A stretch of 7,564 bases of DNA from assembly GCA_000404785.1 (NCBI GenBank), contig ASNI01000093.1:1-7564 (forward strand), given 5' to 3'. The number at the start of each line of letters is the position of its first letter. Within the stretch, counting starts at the first letter, position 1. The notes beneath the pieces were generated by a model, which did no database searches, was not told the DNA's origin, and was given only the letters and a program-made list of their open reading frames with translations. The translations under genes were made by a program, and so were the position numbers. This DNA comes from Cloacimonetes bacterium SCGC AAA252-N17 (GTDB lineage: Bacteria > Cloacimonadota > Cloacimonadia > JGIOTU-2). Below are positions 1 to 5,634 of this stretch, one piece after another.

Positions 1-30
1 TCATTCTTTAATCTCTTATACTTCTTCATT

Positions 31-70
31 ATTGCAACAAACTTATCCTTTTTTGTAAGTTTGTTGCAAT
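31..70. repeat. Perfect 15-bp inverted repeat (hairpin)
   Basis: The arms ATTGCAACAAACTTA (31-45) and TAAGTTTGTTGCAAT (56-70) are exact reverse complements around a 10-base, T-rich loop. The right arm is followed by an A-run and the left arm lacks a flanking T-run on the minus strand, so neither direction gives a classical Rho-independent terminator. It may end a gene lying left of the window, be an operator-like palindrome, or be a dispersed repeat. The pairing is seen directly; the role is unknown. Confidence 0.6.
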
Positions 71-135
71 AAAAACTTGAACCTAAGTTAGTAAACAACG
101 AGCGAGATTCTTACATATCAAGAAATGCTGTTTTT

Positions 136-264
136 TTAAGTATTAAAATCTATTCCTGCAACAATTCCTTCCGAATCATCGAAATACGCATATGCCATCT
201 TTTTCGTAATATGAGCCGGAGAATAATTGCCATTTTTGTCAATGAGAATAAGACCTCTTACCAT
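136..264 (-). pseudogene. C-terminal scrap of an asparaginase-like Ntn-hydrolase gene
   Basis: On the minus strand an open stretch of about 42 codons ends at a TAA (complement of 136-138). It reads MVRGLILIDKNGNYSPAH, then a segment containing AYAYFDDSEG. The pattern G-[LF]-I-x-[LI]-x-K-x-G, then a run to a Y/F-rich strand, resembles the C-terminal beta-strands of glycosylasparaginase and related beta-aspartyl peptidases. Those enzymes are about 300 residues long and self-cleave at an internal threonine; here the nucleophile region and everything upstream are missing. Codons before 264 read into sequence that does not fit the family. No ribosome site precedes the ATG at 264. I infer a 5'-truncated gene remnant. 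The family match is from memory of short motifs and could be wrong. Confidence 0.35.
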
Positions 265-434
265 CTTTACCAATTTAATTTTTATTGGCACGCAGAACCA
301 CACAGACTTTACAGATTTTCGAAGATACCATTATTGAATCTTTTAAACCGCCAGTCTCCGTTACACTTCAGTCTTTCGAGACTCGAATTCCCCGATGAAT
401 CGTGATATAAAGACACAGAAGAGCGACCCACCTC
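265..434. other. Non-coding stretch with short repeat relics
   Basis: No plausible gene is seen on either strand. Bases 351-361 (CCAGTCTCCGT) match, in reverse complement, an 11-base stretch in the right half of the palindromic repeat at 6970-7089 (7055-7065). A small hairpin, AGTCT-TTCG-AGACT, lies at 370-383. The stretch may hold a decayed copy of the right-end repeat family, but the match is too short to be sure. Confidence 0.3.
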
Positions 435-535
435 CTCTCATTACCAAAGCTCTCACCAGTTCTCTCATTCCCAAAGCTCTCACCAGTTCTCTCATTCCCA
501 AAGCCCTCACCAGTTCTCTCATTCCCAAAGCCCTC
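435..535. repeat. 27-bp tandem repeat, about 3.7 copies
   Basis: Units begin at 435, 462, 489 and 516, each starting CTCTCATT(C/A)CCAAAG. The first three are full 27-bp units differing by single bases (an A for C in unit 1, CCCTC for CTCTC in unit 3). The fourth breaks off at 535, where the sequence turns into the reverse complement of its own start. Because 27 is a multiple of three, the minus strand reads as a repeating nine-residue peptide (RALGMRELV), but nothing else supports a gene there. Confidence 0.85.
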
Positions 536-545
536 TTTGGGAATG
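520..545. repeat. 11-bp perfect hairpin closing the tandem repeat
   Basis: CATTCCCAAAG (520-530) and CTTTGGGAATG (535-545) pair perfectly across a four-base loop. The left arm is part of the last tandem unit, so the repeat unit itself may derive from half of this hairpin. No T-run follows on either strand, so a terminator role is not supported. It looks like a dispersed REP-type palindrome whose left arm was amplified in tandem. Confidence 0.75.
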
Positions 546-676
546 CATAAGTCCGAACTTCCTGATATGAAAAATGCATTCTGAGCTACACTCTCCTTTG
601 TCGCGTAAAGTCCAGTCTGCCTCTTCTTGAAATAGAAACCGCTACCCGGTTAATATTTATTACCCTTTTCGGTTTT

Positions 677-708
677 TCCCCAAGTCGAGTTTAGAAAAAT
701 TTTGGGGA
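677..708. repeat. Short inverted repeat upstream of the zinc operon
   Basis: TCCCCAA (677-683) and TTGGGGA (702-708) pair across an 18-base spacer, about 26 bp before the -35 box of the zinc operon. It could be a weak structure or a site for an extra regulator. The rest of 546-733 shows nothing recognisable. Confidence 0.35.
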
Positions 709-733
709 TATGCAAGCAAGCATGATAAAATTA

Positions 734-762
734 TTGACAGCATTCTAAATGAAAACGATTTT
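734..762 (+). promoter_or_regulatory. Candidate promoter of the zur-znuACB operon
   Basis: A perfect TTGACA -35 box lies at 734-739. The best -10 with a 17-bp spacer is GATTTT (757-762), only three of six matches to TATAAT. A Bacteroidota-type reading is also possible, with TTG at 734-736 followed after 20 bases by GATTTTTG, close to the TAnnTTTG -7 element. The -35 is convincing; the -10 assignment is uncertain. The weak core may reflect overlap with the operator. Confidence 0.5.
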
Positions 763-771
763 TGTTTAGAA
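743..771. promoter_or_regulatory. Candidate Zur/Fur-family operator
   Basis: An interrupted palindrome centred on 757 has TTCTAAA (743-749) pairing with TTTAGAA (765-771) and AAAA (752-755) with TTTT (759-762): 11 of 14 symmetric pairs. Its inner 15 bases, TGAAAACGATTTTTG (750-764), resemble the actinobacterial-type Zur box (TGAAAATGATTTTCA), differing at three positions. It covers the spacer and -10 region of the operon promoter, where a bound repressor would block RNA polymerase. With the adjacent Fur-family gene and zinc transporter, zinc-dependent autorepression is the natural inference. Confidence 0.55.
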
Positions 772-783
772 GAAAGGAGCATC

Positions 784-1209
784 ATGTCTCTCGAGCATTA
801 TTTTACACAGCTTGCAAATCATAACTTGAAAAAAACTCCAAAAAGAGTTGAGATCCTTAGAGTGATGAATAGTAAAAACACCTATTCCTCTCCTCAAGAA
901 TTATGGGTATTGCTTAAACAAAAATTTCAAAAGGTCGGACTTCCAACAGTTTATAGGATCCTTCAGCAATTTCAAGAGATCGGCATTGCCGCTTCAATAC
1001 AGAAGGGGGACAACCAGTTTTATTATTTTCTTTGCTCAATTAAGCATAGCCACCATCATTTTATCTGCCGAAAGTGCAAGAAGGTTTCCTGCATTGAATA
1101 CTGCAATTTTGAGCAGATAAAAAAATCAGTTGAAGAACAACTTCAGTCCAAAGCAGAAACACACTTTCTTCAGATTGAAGGTCTATGCAAGGATTGTCTT
1201 GAATCATGA
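784..1209 (+). CDS. zur: Fur-family metal-dependent repressor, probable Zur
   Basis: A 141-residue cytoplasmic Fur-family regulator, within the family's usual 130-150. Residues 1-82 form the winged-helix DNA-binding domain, with the typical TPKR (18-21) and the recognition-helix pattern LPTVYRIL (53-60). The C-terminal metal-binding and dimerisation part has the His-rich HHHFICRKC (90-98) and a second Cys pair C135/C138, which with C95/C98 would make the structural Cys4 zinc site; two further cysteines (103, 107) are less usual. The start is supported by AGGAG at 775-779, four bases before the ATG. The stop overlaps the znuA start by four bases (ATGA), so the two are translationally coupled. 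Position as first gene of a zinc-importer operon makes Zur far likelier than Fur or PerR; zinc specificity itself is inferred. Confidence 0.88.
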   Translation: MSLEHYFTQLANHNLKKTPKRVEILRVMNSKNTYSSPQELWVLLKQKFQKVGLPTVYRILQQFQEIGIAASIQKGDNQFYYFLCSIKHSHHHFICRKCKKVSCIEYCNFEQIKKSVEEQLQSKAETHFLQIEGLCKDCLES

Positions 1210-2120
1210 TAAAATATGTGCCAGCGCTGATCCTCTTCTTTCTCATTACAACCTGTGCGAAATCTATTGAAAAATCAGATAAGCTCAATATTTTTGTCAG
1301 CGTGCTTCCGCAGAAATATTTTGTTGAACGTATAGCTGGTGATAATGCTGAAGTCCACGTGATGGTGCTTCCCGGACACAACCCTGCCACCTATGAGCCA
1401 ACCCCTTCTCAGATGAAAAAAATTTCTCGAGCAGAGTTGTATTTTCGCATTGGAGTTCCCTTTGAAGAAATCTGGATGAAGAAGCTCGCACAGCTTAATC
1501 CTGAATTACAAATTGTTGATACAAGAGAAGGTATTACTTTGCGCTCGATGGATTCATTCATTACACTTCAGCGACAAATGGCTCATCAGTATAATGATGG
1601 CAAAAAAGAAGATCATGATCACTCCCATCAAAAAGACCCGCATATCTGGCTGAGTCCCGAACTCGTGAAAGTTCAGGCACGGACGATCTGTAAAAACCTT
1701 CAACTTATCGATCCTGAAAATAGCGGTTTTTATTCTGAAAATCTGCAAAATTTCCTGGATGATCTCACTGCTCTTCAGCACTATTTCGATGAGCACCTGT
1801 CACAGCTTGAACATAAAGAATTTCTCGTTTTTCATCCTTCATGGGGATATCTTGCAGACGAATTATGCATGATCCAGATCCCGATACAAATAGAGGGCAA
1901 ATCTCCGTCTCCAAAGCAGCTTACCAAAATCATTGCCTATGCAAAAGAGGAAAATATTCGCGTGATCTTTGTGCAAAAACAGTTCAGTACGTCGGCAGCA
2001 CAAACTGTAGCGCAGGCAATTCAGGGAAAAGTCATCTCAATCGATCCGCTTGCAGAAAATTATGTCACAAATATGAAATCAATCGCTGATGTTTTTAAGG
2101 AAGTGCTCGATGAAGAATAA
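1206..2120 (+). CDS. znuA: Zinc ABC transporter, substrate-binding protein ZnuA
   Basis: A 304-residue cluster A-I metal-binding protein that captures zinc outside the inner membrane and delivers it to ZnuBC. An N-terminal hydrophobic signal (about 4-16) ends in ITTC with Cys17; Thr at -1 is unusual for a lipobox, so lipidation is likely but not certain. Expected ligands are visible: H58 in LPGHNPATYEPTP, H146 in DPHIWLSP, H210 in FHPSWG, and the acidic residue D280 in ISIDPLAENY. The short DHDHSH stretch (136-141) is the reduced His-rich loop typical of zinc rather than manganese binders. EGKSPSP (230-236) and FVQKQFS (255-261) are strong family signatures. The ATG lies inside the end of zur, and the 3' end overlaps znuC by 11 bp. 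The operon context supports zinc, though manganese cannot be excluded from sequence alone. Confidence 0.92.
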   Translation: MIKYVPALILFFLITTCAKSIEKSDKLNIFVSVLPQKYFVERIAGDNAEVHVMVLPGHNPATYEPTPSQMKKISRAELYFRIGVPFEEIWMKKLAQLNPELQIVDTREGITLRSMDSFITLQRQMAHQYNDGKKEDHDHSHQKDPHIWLSPELVKVQARTICKNLQLIDPENSGFYSENLQNFLDDLTALQHYFDEHLSQLEHKEFLVFHPSWGYLADELCMIQIPIQIEGKSPSPKQLTKIIAYAKEENIRVIFVQKQFSTSAAQTVAQAIQGKVISIDPLAENYVTNMKSIADVFKEVLDEE

Positions 2121-2856
2121 TGCACCCGAACAGATCATAACTTTTCGCGATGTGGACTTCTCCTACAACGGCGAGCCGGTCCTCGAAAATATCTCCATTG
2201 AGATAGACAGGAATGATTTCGTTGCAATTCTCGGTCCAAACGGCGCTGGGAAGACCACACTTATCAAACTGCTACTGGGATTTCTAAAACCAAGCAAGGG
2301 CACGATTTCAATTTTTGGAAAAACACCGGTAAAAGCCCGAAAATTCATTGGGTATGTGCCGCAATACAGCATCTTTGACAAAGATTATCCTATTAATGTG
2401 ATCGATATTGTAAAAATGAATACGCTTACTTCAAACTCGCTTTTCCCATCATACAAAAATGAAGTAACGGAAAAAGCATTTTCCCTTTTGCAAAAATTAG
2501 AGATCCGGAATCTGGCATACAGAAATTTTCATGAACTCTCCGGTGGACAGAAACAGCGTGTACTGATTGCAAGGGCGCTGATAAACGAGCCAAAAATCCT
2601 TTTACTGGACGAACCTACTGCCAGCGTGGATGTCACTATGGAAAAAGATATTTACGATACGCTCAAAATGCTCAACAGGAACACAACAATTCTCCTGATC
2701 ACTCATGATGTTGGTTTTGTCTCCTCCTACGTTAACAAGATATGCTGCTTGAATCGTTATGCATCAATGCATTCAGTTGCAGAACTCACCGGAAAATCGC
2801 TTTTTGATATTTATAGTGAAGACAGTAAATTTCTACGTCACCATTGTAACTTATAA
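2110..2856 (+). CDS. znuC: Zinc ABC transporter, ATP-binding protein ZnuC
   Basis: A 248-residue cytoplasmic ATPase that drives zinc import through ZnuB. All motifs are intact: Walker A GPNGAGKTT (42-50), Q-loop Q85 in GYVPQ, signature LSGGQ (143-147), Walker B ILLLDEP (163-169), D-loop D174 and switch His199 in LLITHD. The following GFVSSYVNKICCLNR is characteristic of metal-importer ATPases of the ZnuC/MntB type. I chose the ATG at 2110 over an in-frame ATG at 2089 because AAGGAAG (2097-2103) sits six bases before it and because the protein then begins as homologues do, eight residues before the first beta-strand. It overlaps znuA by 11 bp and ends two bases before znuB, consistent with one transcript. 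Confidence 0.93.
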   Translation: MKNNAPEQIITFRDVDFSYNGEPVLENISIEIDRNDFVAILGPNGAGKTTLIKLLLGFLKPSKGTISIFGKTPVKARKFIGYVPQYSIFDKDYPINVIDIVKMNTLTSNSLFPSYKNEVTEKAFSLLQKLEIRNLAYRNFHELSGGQKQRVLIARALINEPKILLLDEPTASVDVTMEKDIYDTLKMLNRNTTILLITHDVGFVSSYVNKICCLNRYASMHSVAELTGKSLFDIYSEDSKFLRHHCNL

Positions 2857-2858
2857 TT

Positions 2859-3683
2859 ATGAGTGAATTATTCTCGAGCATCGCGACATATACATTTTTG
2901 CAAAATGCGGTCCTAGCAGCAATCCTGGCGAGTATCGTGTGTGGAATAACAGGCACCTTCGTAGTTGTAAAAAAGATAACTTTTATCAGCGGAGGGATCG
3001 CTCACACAGTTCTGGGAGGAGTAGGTATTGCATATTATTTTGGAATTCCACCCATCATCGGCGCATTTGTTTTTGCAATCTTGTCTGCAATAATCATCGG
3101 ACTTGTAAAGCTGAAAACAAACCAGCATGAAGATACTGTCATCAGTGCGCTCTGGGCAATGGGCATGGCTGTTGGAGTGATTTTTATGTATCTCACACCC
3201 GGTTATAGCGCAGATCTGCTTTCCTATCTTTTTGGAAATATACTCATGGTCTCTTCCACAAATCTCTATATTCTTGCAGGACTTAATGTGCTCATCATCC
3301 TTGTTGTGCTAATATTTTACAGGCAGTTCATTGCGATCACTTATGATGAGGAGCAGGCACGATTGCGCGGCTTGCCTGTCGATTTTCTGTATATTCTTCT
3401 CCTTTGTATTATTGCGCTTACTATCGTTGTGCTGATCCAAATTGTCGGTATTATTCTCGTGATTGCGCTTCTAAGTCTGCCTGCTGCAATTGCGGGCTTA
3501 TATACACGAACCCTTCACGCGATGATCCTTTCTGCTATTGGGCTGGGTATGGTTTTCACCTTGAGCGGAATCGCTATTTCCTTTACTGCGAACATTCCGA
3601 CCGGTGCGACGATCATCATCATTTGCGGACTTGTGTACCTCATTGCAATCAACCTTACGCGATTCATACATAAAAAAAATTGA
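2859..3683 (+). CDS. znuB: Zinc ABC transporter, permease ZnuB
   Basis: A 274-residue inner-membrane permease of the ABC-3 family, normal length, with about eight hydrophobic segments across its whole length. Family signatures are ISGGIAHTVLGG (43-54), the EDTVISALWAMGMA segment (91-104), and EEQARLRGL (164-172), the cytoplasmic loop expected to contact ZnuC. As a dimer it forms the zinc channel. No Shine-Dalgarno sequence is visible before the ATG; the gap to the znuC stop is two bases, so translation probably depends on coupling to znuC. The last residues (FIHKKN) and the TGA at 3681-3683 lie at a junction with the tail-less minus-strand remnant, so the native C-terminus may have been slightly altered. 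No clear terminator follows. Confidence 0.92.
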   Translation: MSELFSSIATYTFLQNAVLAAILASIVCGITGTFVVVKKITFISGGIAHTVLGGVGIAYYFGIPPIIGAFVFAILSAIIIGLVKLKTNQHEDTVISALWAMGMAVGVIFMYLTPGYSADLLSYLFGNILMVSSTNLYILAGLNVLIILVVLIFYRQFIAITYDEEQARLRGLPVDFLYILLLCIIALTIVVLIQIVGIILVIALLSLPAAIAGLYTRTLHAMILSAIGLGMVFTLSGIAISFTANIPTGATIIIICGLVYLIAINLTRFIHKKN

Positions 3684-3961
3684 CCGCTTCTTGGAGCATG
3701 TTCTTTTCCATCAAATTTTAAAACAGTTATCTTATGTTGCATCATATTACAAAAATAAACTTTCTCATCCGCAACGGTCCATGATGTAAAATCTTCTTCA
3801 TCAAATTGCAAAGGGATTGATCTGATTAATTTTGTCTTAATCTGCTCCACATCAGGATTTTTAGGATTATTGATAATCTCCACATTACCCGATTTTTCTC
3901 CACAATAAGCTAAATATATGGCAATAAAAGTATAAAAAATTACTTTATAAACTAATTTCAT
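3684..3961 (-). pseudogene. 5' remnant of a six-bladed beta-propeller-type lipoprotein gene
   Basis: About 93 minus-strand codons begin at ATG (3959-3961). The product starts with a signal peptide (hydrophobic 5-19) and lipobox LAYC, with Cys20. It then reads VEIINNPKNP, an acidic stretch, VADEKVYFCNMMQHKITVLKF, and DGKEHAPRSGQ. The order NP-x-x-P, then D-x-x-[VI]-Y, then I-x-V-[FL]-x-x-DGK, then GQ matches the start of the NHL/six-bladed beta-propeller lipoproteins common in FCB bacteria, normally 350-400 residues long. The frame stays open to 3515, but that part lies entirely antisense to znuB and loses the family pattern exactly where the expected GQGPGE motif breaks off. I infer a gene that lost its 3' three quarters. 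A weak GAAGAG precedes the ATG, so a secreted stub could still be made. Confidence 0.55.
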
Positions 3962-4080
3962 AATGCACTCTTCATATTTTTAATATTCAAATTTCTTATT
4001 TCTCTTTACGAAAAAAATAACTCTTTTCCAAAATTGCAAAACAAATTTTTTTATTAATACTAAGTTATTATCAAATATCA

Positions 4081-4434
4081 CTAAAAATATGTAATGTGGA
4101 TAATTTTCAAAAATATGTCTGGAATTGACCATACGAGTACTACCACAATAGTTTTCATCAAATCAAGACCGTAAACAATTTTTATAAAAAAATAACCCAA
4201 AATGATAATCAAAATATTTAATAGATAAATAACAATTGAAAGATGAAAGCTCTGTGGATTAAAAAGATTACCTATAACCACGATAACTGTTATGCCCAAG
4301 GTAACTATAAAAGCCGTTTTTAATCTTTGATCATCTAATGCCAAAATTTTGCTGATAATCCATAATGTAATGGTTTTTGTTGGAATAAAGATTATTAAAA
4401 AGAGTATCCATTGGGTTAACATTATTTTATCCAT
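4081..4434 (-). CDS. Small four-helix integral membrane protein, function unknown
   Basis: I do not recognise the family. The 117-residue product has four strongly hydrophobic segments at about 6-30, 39-57, 63-86 and 90-108, joined by short loops. The only charged loop (LALDDQRLKTAF, 31-42) probably faces the cytoplasm. It has no cysteine and no obvious catalytic motif. The ATG at 4434 is preferred to an in-frame TTG at 4446, which would add four residues; neither has a good ribosome site, which lowers confidence. It lies 119 bp upstream of the truncated lipoprotein on the same strand, separated by AT-rich sequence (3962-4080) without a recognisable terminator. The consistent hydrophobicity and absence of a competing frame argue that it is a real gene. 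Confidence 0.6.
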   Translation of the reverse strand: MDKIMLTQWILFLIIFIPTKTITLWIISKILALDDQRLKTAFIVTLGITVIVVIGNLFNPQSFHLSIVIYLLNILIIILGYFFIKIVYGLDLMKTIVVVLVWSIPDIFLKIIHITYF

Positions 4435-4446
4435 ACTTATTAACAA

Positions 4447-4848
4447 TTAAATTGGAGATAAATGCTAAAAGGAAGTTAGAAACTGCCAAGAGTTTAGGGA
4501 GTTCCAGTCCTATCTTGGCTCAGACTAACCGAGAATGATCCTTCAGATATTGTAATACCCCTTATGATTTATTTTCTTGGTTACGCTTATGCACGAGGGA
4601 TACTTTCAGTGCAAGTCTTTTCAATATAATCTATTATATTAACGTACTGCTAAGAAAGGGTTAAATAGAATCTTGCGATGAATCTCCGGGATGATCAAGT
4701 CCTATTTGATTAATTCAAAAATTTGTTGAAAAATTTTGGGCTTCTTTCGTAGATTCAAGTAATAAGTGCAACACTCGTTATTCATATTAATACTCATAAA
4801 ATACTTCATATGGTGTTTTGTATTTTAAGGGTTAATTATCTAACTCCA
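4447..4848. other. Gene-free stretch with possible insertion-sequence scar
   Basis: No credible gene is seen in about 400 bp. CCAAGA (near 4486) and TCTTGG (near 4513) form a weak hairpin. Bases 4752-4774 (GATTCAAG, six bases, then GTGCAACAC) resemble the end sequence I associate with IS30-type elements in FCB genomes; no transposase and no partner end are visible, so this is tentative. At 4798-4826, AAAATAC and GTATTTT pair across 15 bases just downstream of the minus-strand lipoprotein gene and might act as a weak terminator for it. Confidence 0.3.
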
Positions 4849-5577
4849 TCACATGCGGATAAGCACGTAATAGGAATTTGTTTTCGAGTCTTTCCAGCGT
4901 TCAACTACTTCGATATTGTGCAATTCAACATTCACATTTTCATTGAACTTGCTCATCAGTTTGTCTTCATTTACCAGCGTTTCTGCTGCATTATCGAGGG
5001 ATATTTTTCTGGCGAGGTTGAGTATTGCATTGTTTCCTGCACTGTCCCATGCTTTGTGTTCATTGAAGATCCGATTGCATGAACCTATCGCATAGATATA
5101 TTCTTTATCCTGAGGTGGTGTGCTGATCCATTCGCATTTTTGGGAAAATGCAAGTAGTTTGCTCAGCTCATCGAGTGGTGAATTAGAATGGATAACGATC
5201 ATAATATTTTTGGTGGCAAAAGTGTCTGCATGGGCAAAGTGCTTTTGTAGAGTCTTTTCGTCTGAAGGAGATTCCTCTACATGTATAAAGAGAGAATCGT
5301 ACACCAGGTCCAGCCCTTTGATGGACTGAATATAGGTTTGAGTGCCCAGTACACAGCAGTGGGATAATTTCATAAAATTTTCAACTGCGTGCATGGTCGC
5401 TTCTCTCGCAATCGATTCCTCAGAAAAATACACGGGTCCATAACCGGTTACTGCATTCTGCGGATTGATGAACCATTTGGGGTATTTTGTTTGTTTGTGA
5501 GTTTTTACACTTTTTTGTGATGATGCACACGAGAGTACAAGCAGTACTGCGAGAAAACCAAAAACAATCTTTTTCAT
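4849..5577 (-). CDS. LPP20-like lipoprotein with two tandem modules
   Basis: A 242-residue predicted lipoprotein. The signal peptide ends in lipobox VLSC, with Cys17. Residues 33-80 hold a module typical of LPP20-type lipoproteins: PKWFINPQ, then a GYGPVY turn, then an amphipathic helix (AREATMHAVENFMKL). Residues 148-196 repeat the same order: EWISTPPQDKEYIYAIGS, then AWDSAGNNAILNLARKIS. The final VVERWKDSKTNSYYVLIRM is the usual closing strand of the family. The protein therefore looks like an internal duplication. LPP20-related proteins are surface or periplasmic and of poorly known function; I assign none. It follows the related gene at 5635-6195 but has no Shine-Dalgarno sequence and a strong hairpin 11 bases before its ATG, so expression probably relies on read-through or structure-dependent initiation. 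Confidence 0.82.
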   Translation of the reverse strand: MKKIVFGFLAVLLVLSCASSQKSVKTHKQTKYPKWFINPQNAVTGYGPVYFSEESIAREATMHAVENFMKLSHCCVLGTQTYIQSIKGLDLVYDSLFIHVEESPSDEKTLQKHFAHADTFATKNIMIVIHSNSPLDELSKLLAFSQKCEWISTPPQDKEYIYAIGSCNRIFNEHKAWDSAGNNAILNLARKISLDNAAETLVNEDKLMSKFNENVNVELHNIEVVERWKDSKTNSYYVLIRM

Positions 5578-5588
5578 ACGCTGAAAAG

Positions 5589-5620
5589 AGAAAACCCCGG
5601 GAAAGCTCCCAGGGTTTTCT
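5589..5620 (-). terminator. Hairpin terminator or attenuator between the lipoprotein genes
   Basis: AGAAAACCC-C-GGGA (5589-5602) and TCCC-A-GGGTTTTCT (5607-5620) form a 14-bp stem with a four-base loop. In minus-strand RNA the only non-Watson-Crick position is a G-U wobble, whereas in plus-strand RNA it would be a C-A mismatch, so the structure favours minus-strand transcripts. The 3' arm ends TTTTCTCTTTT, a U-rich tail. It begins 14 bases after the 5635-6195 gene stops and ends 11 bases before the next gene starts. It can work as a Rho-independent terminator that reduces expression of the second gene, or protect the 3' end of the first message. Confidence 0.8.
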
Positions 5621-5634
5621 AAGACATAAGAAAA

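Noticed and set aside
435..535. Tandem array considered as a CRISPR
   Set aside because: The units follow each other without unique spacers and there are no cas genes.
361..579. Minus-strand reading frame with a repeating nine-residue peptide (RALGMRELV)
   Set aside because: It exists because the DNA repeat is 27 bp long. There is no ribosome site, the frame begins beside a hairpin, and the non-repeat parts look random.
2089..2109. Upstream in-frame ATG for znuC, adding seven residues
   Set aside because: The ATG at 2110 has a well-placed AAGGAAG and matches the usual N-terminus; the longer form would overlap znuA further.
3515..3683. C-terminal part of the minus-strand lipoprotein frame
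   Set aside because: It is wholly antisense to the conserved end of znuB and no longer follows the beta-propeller pattern, so it is a chance open frame beyond the truncation point.
4810..5082. Plus-strand frames opposite the lipoprotein genes (also 5120-5329, 5487-5759, 5638-6036, 5877-6146)
   Set aside because: They are shadows of the minus-strand genes, which have signal peptides, family motifs and, for the first gene, a ribosome site and promoter.
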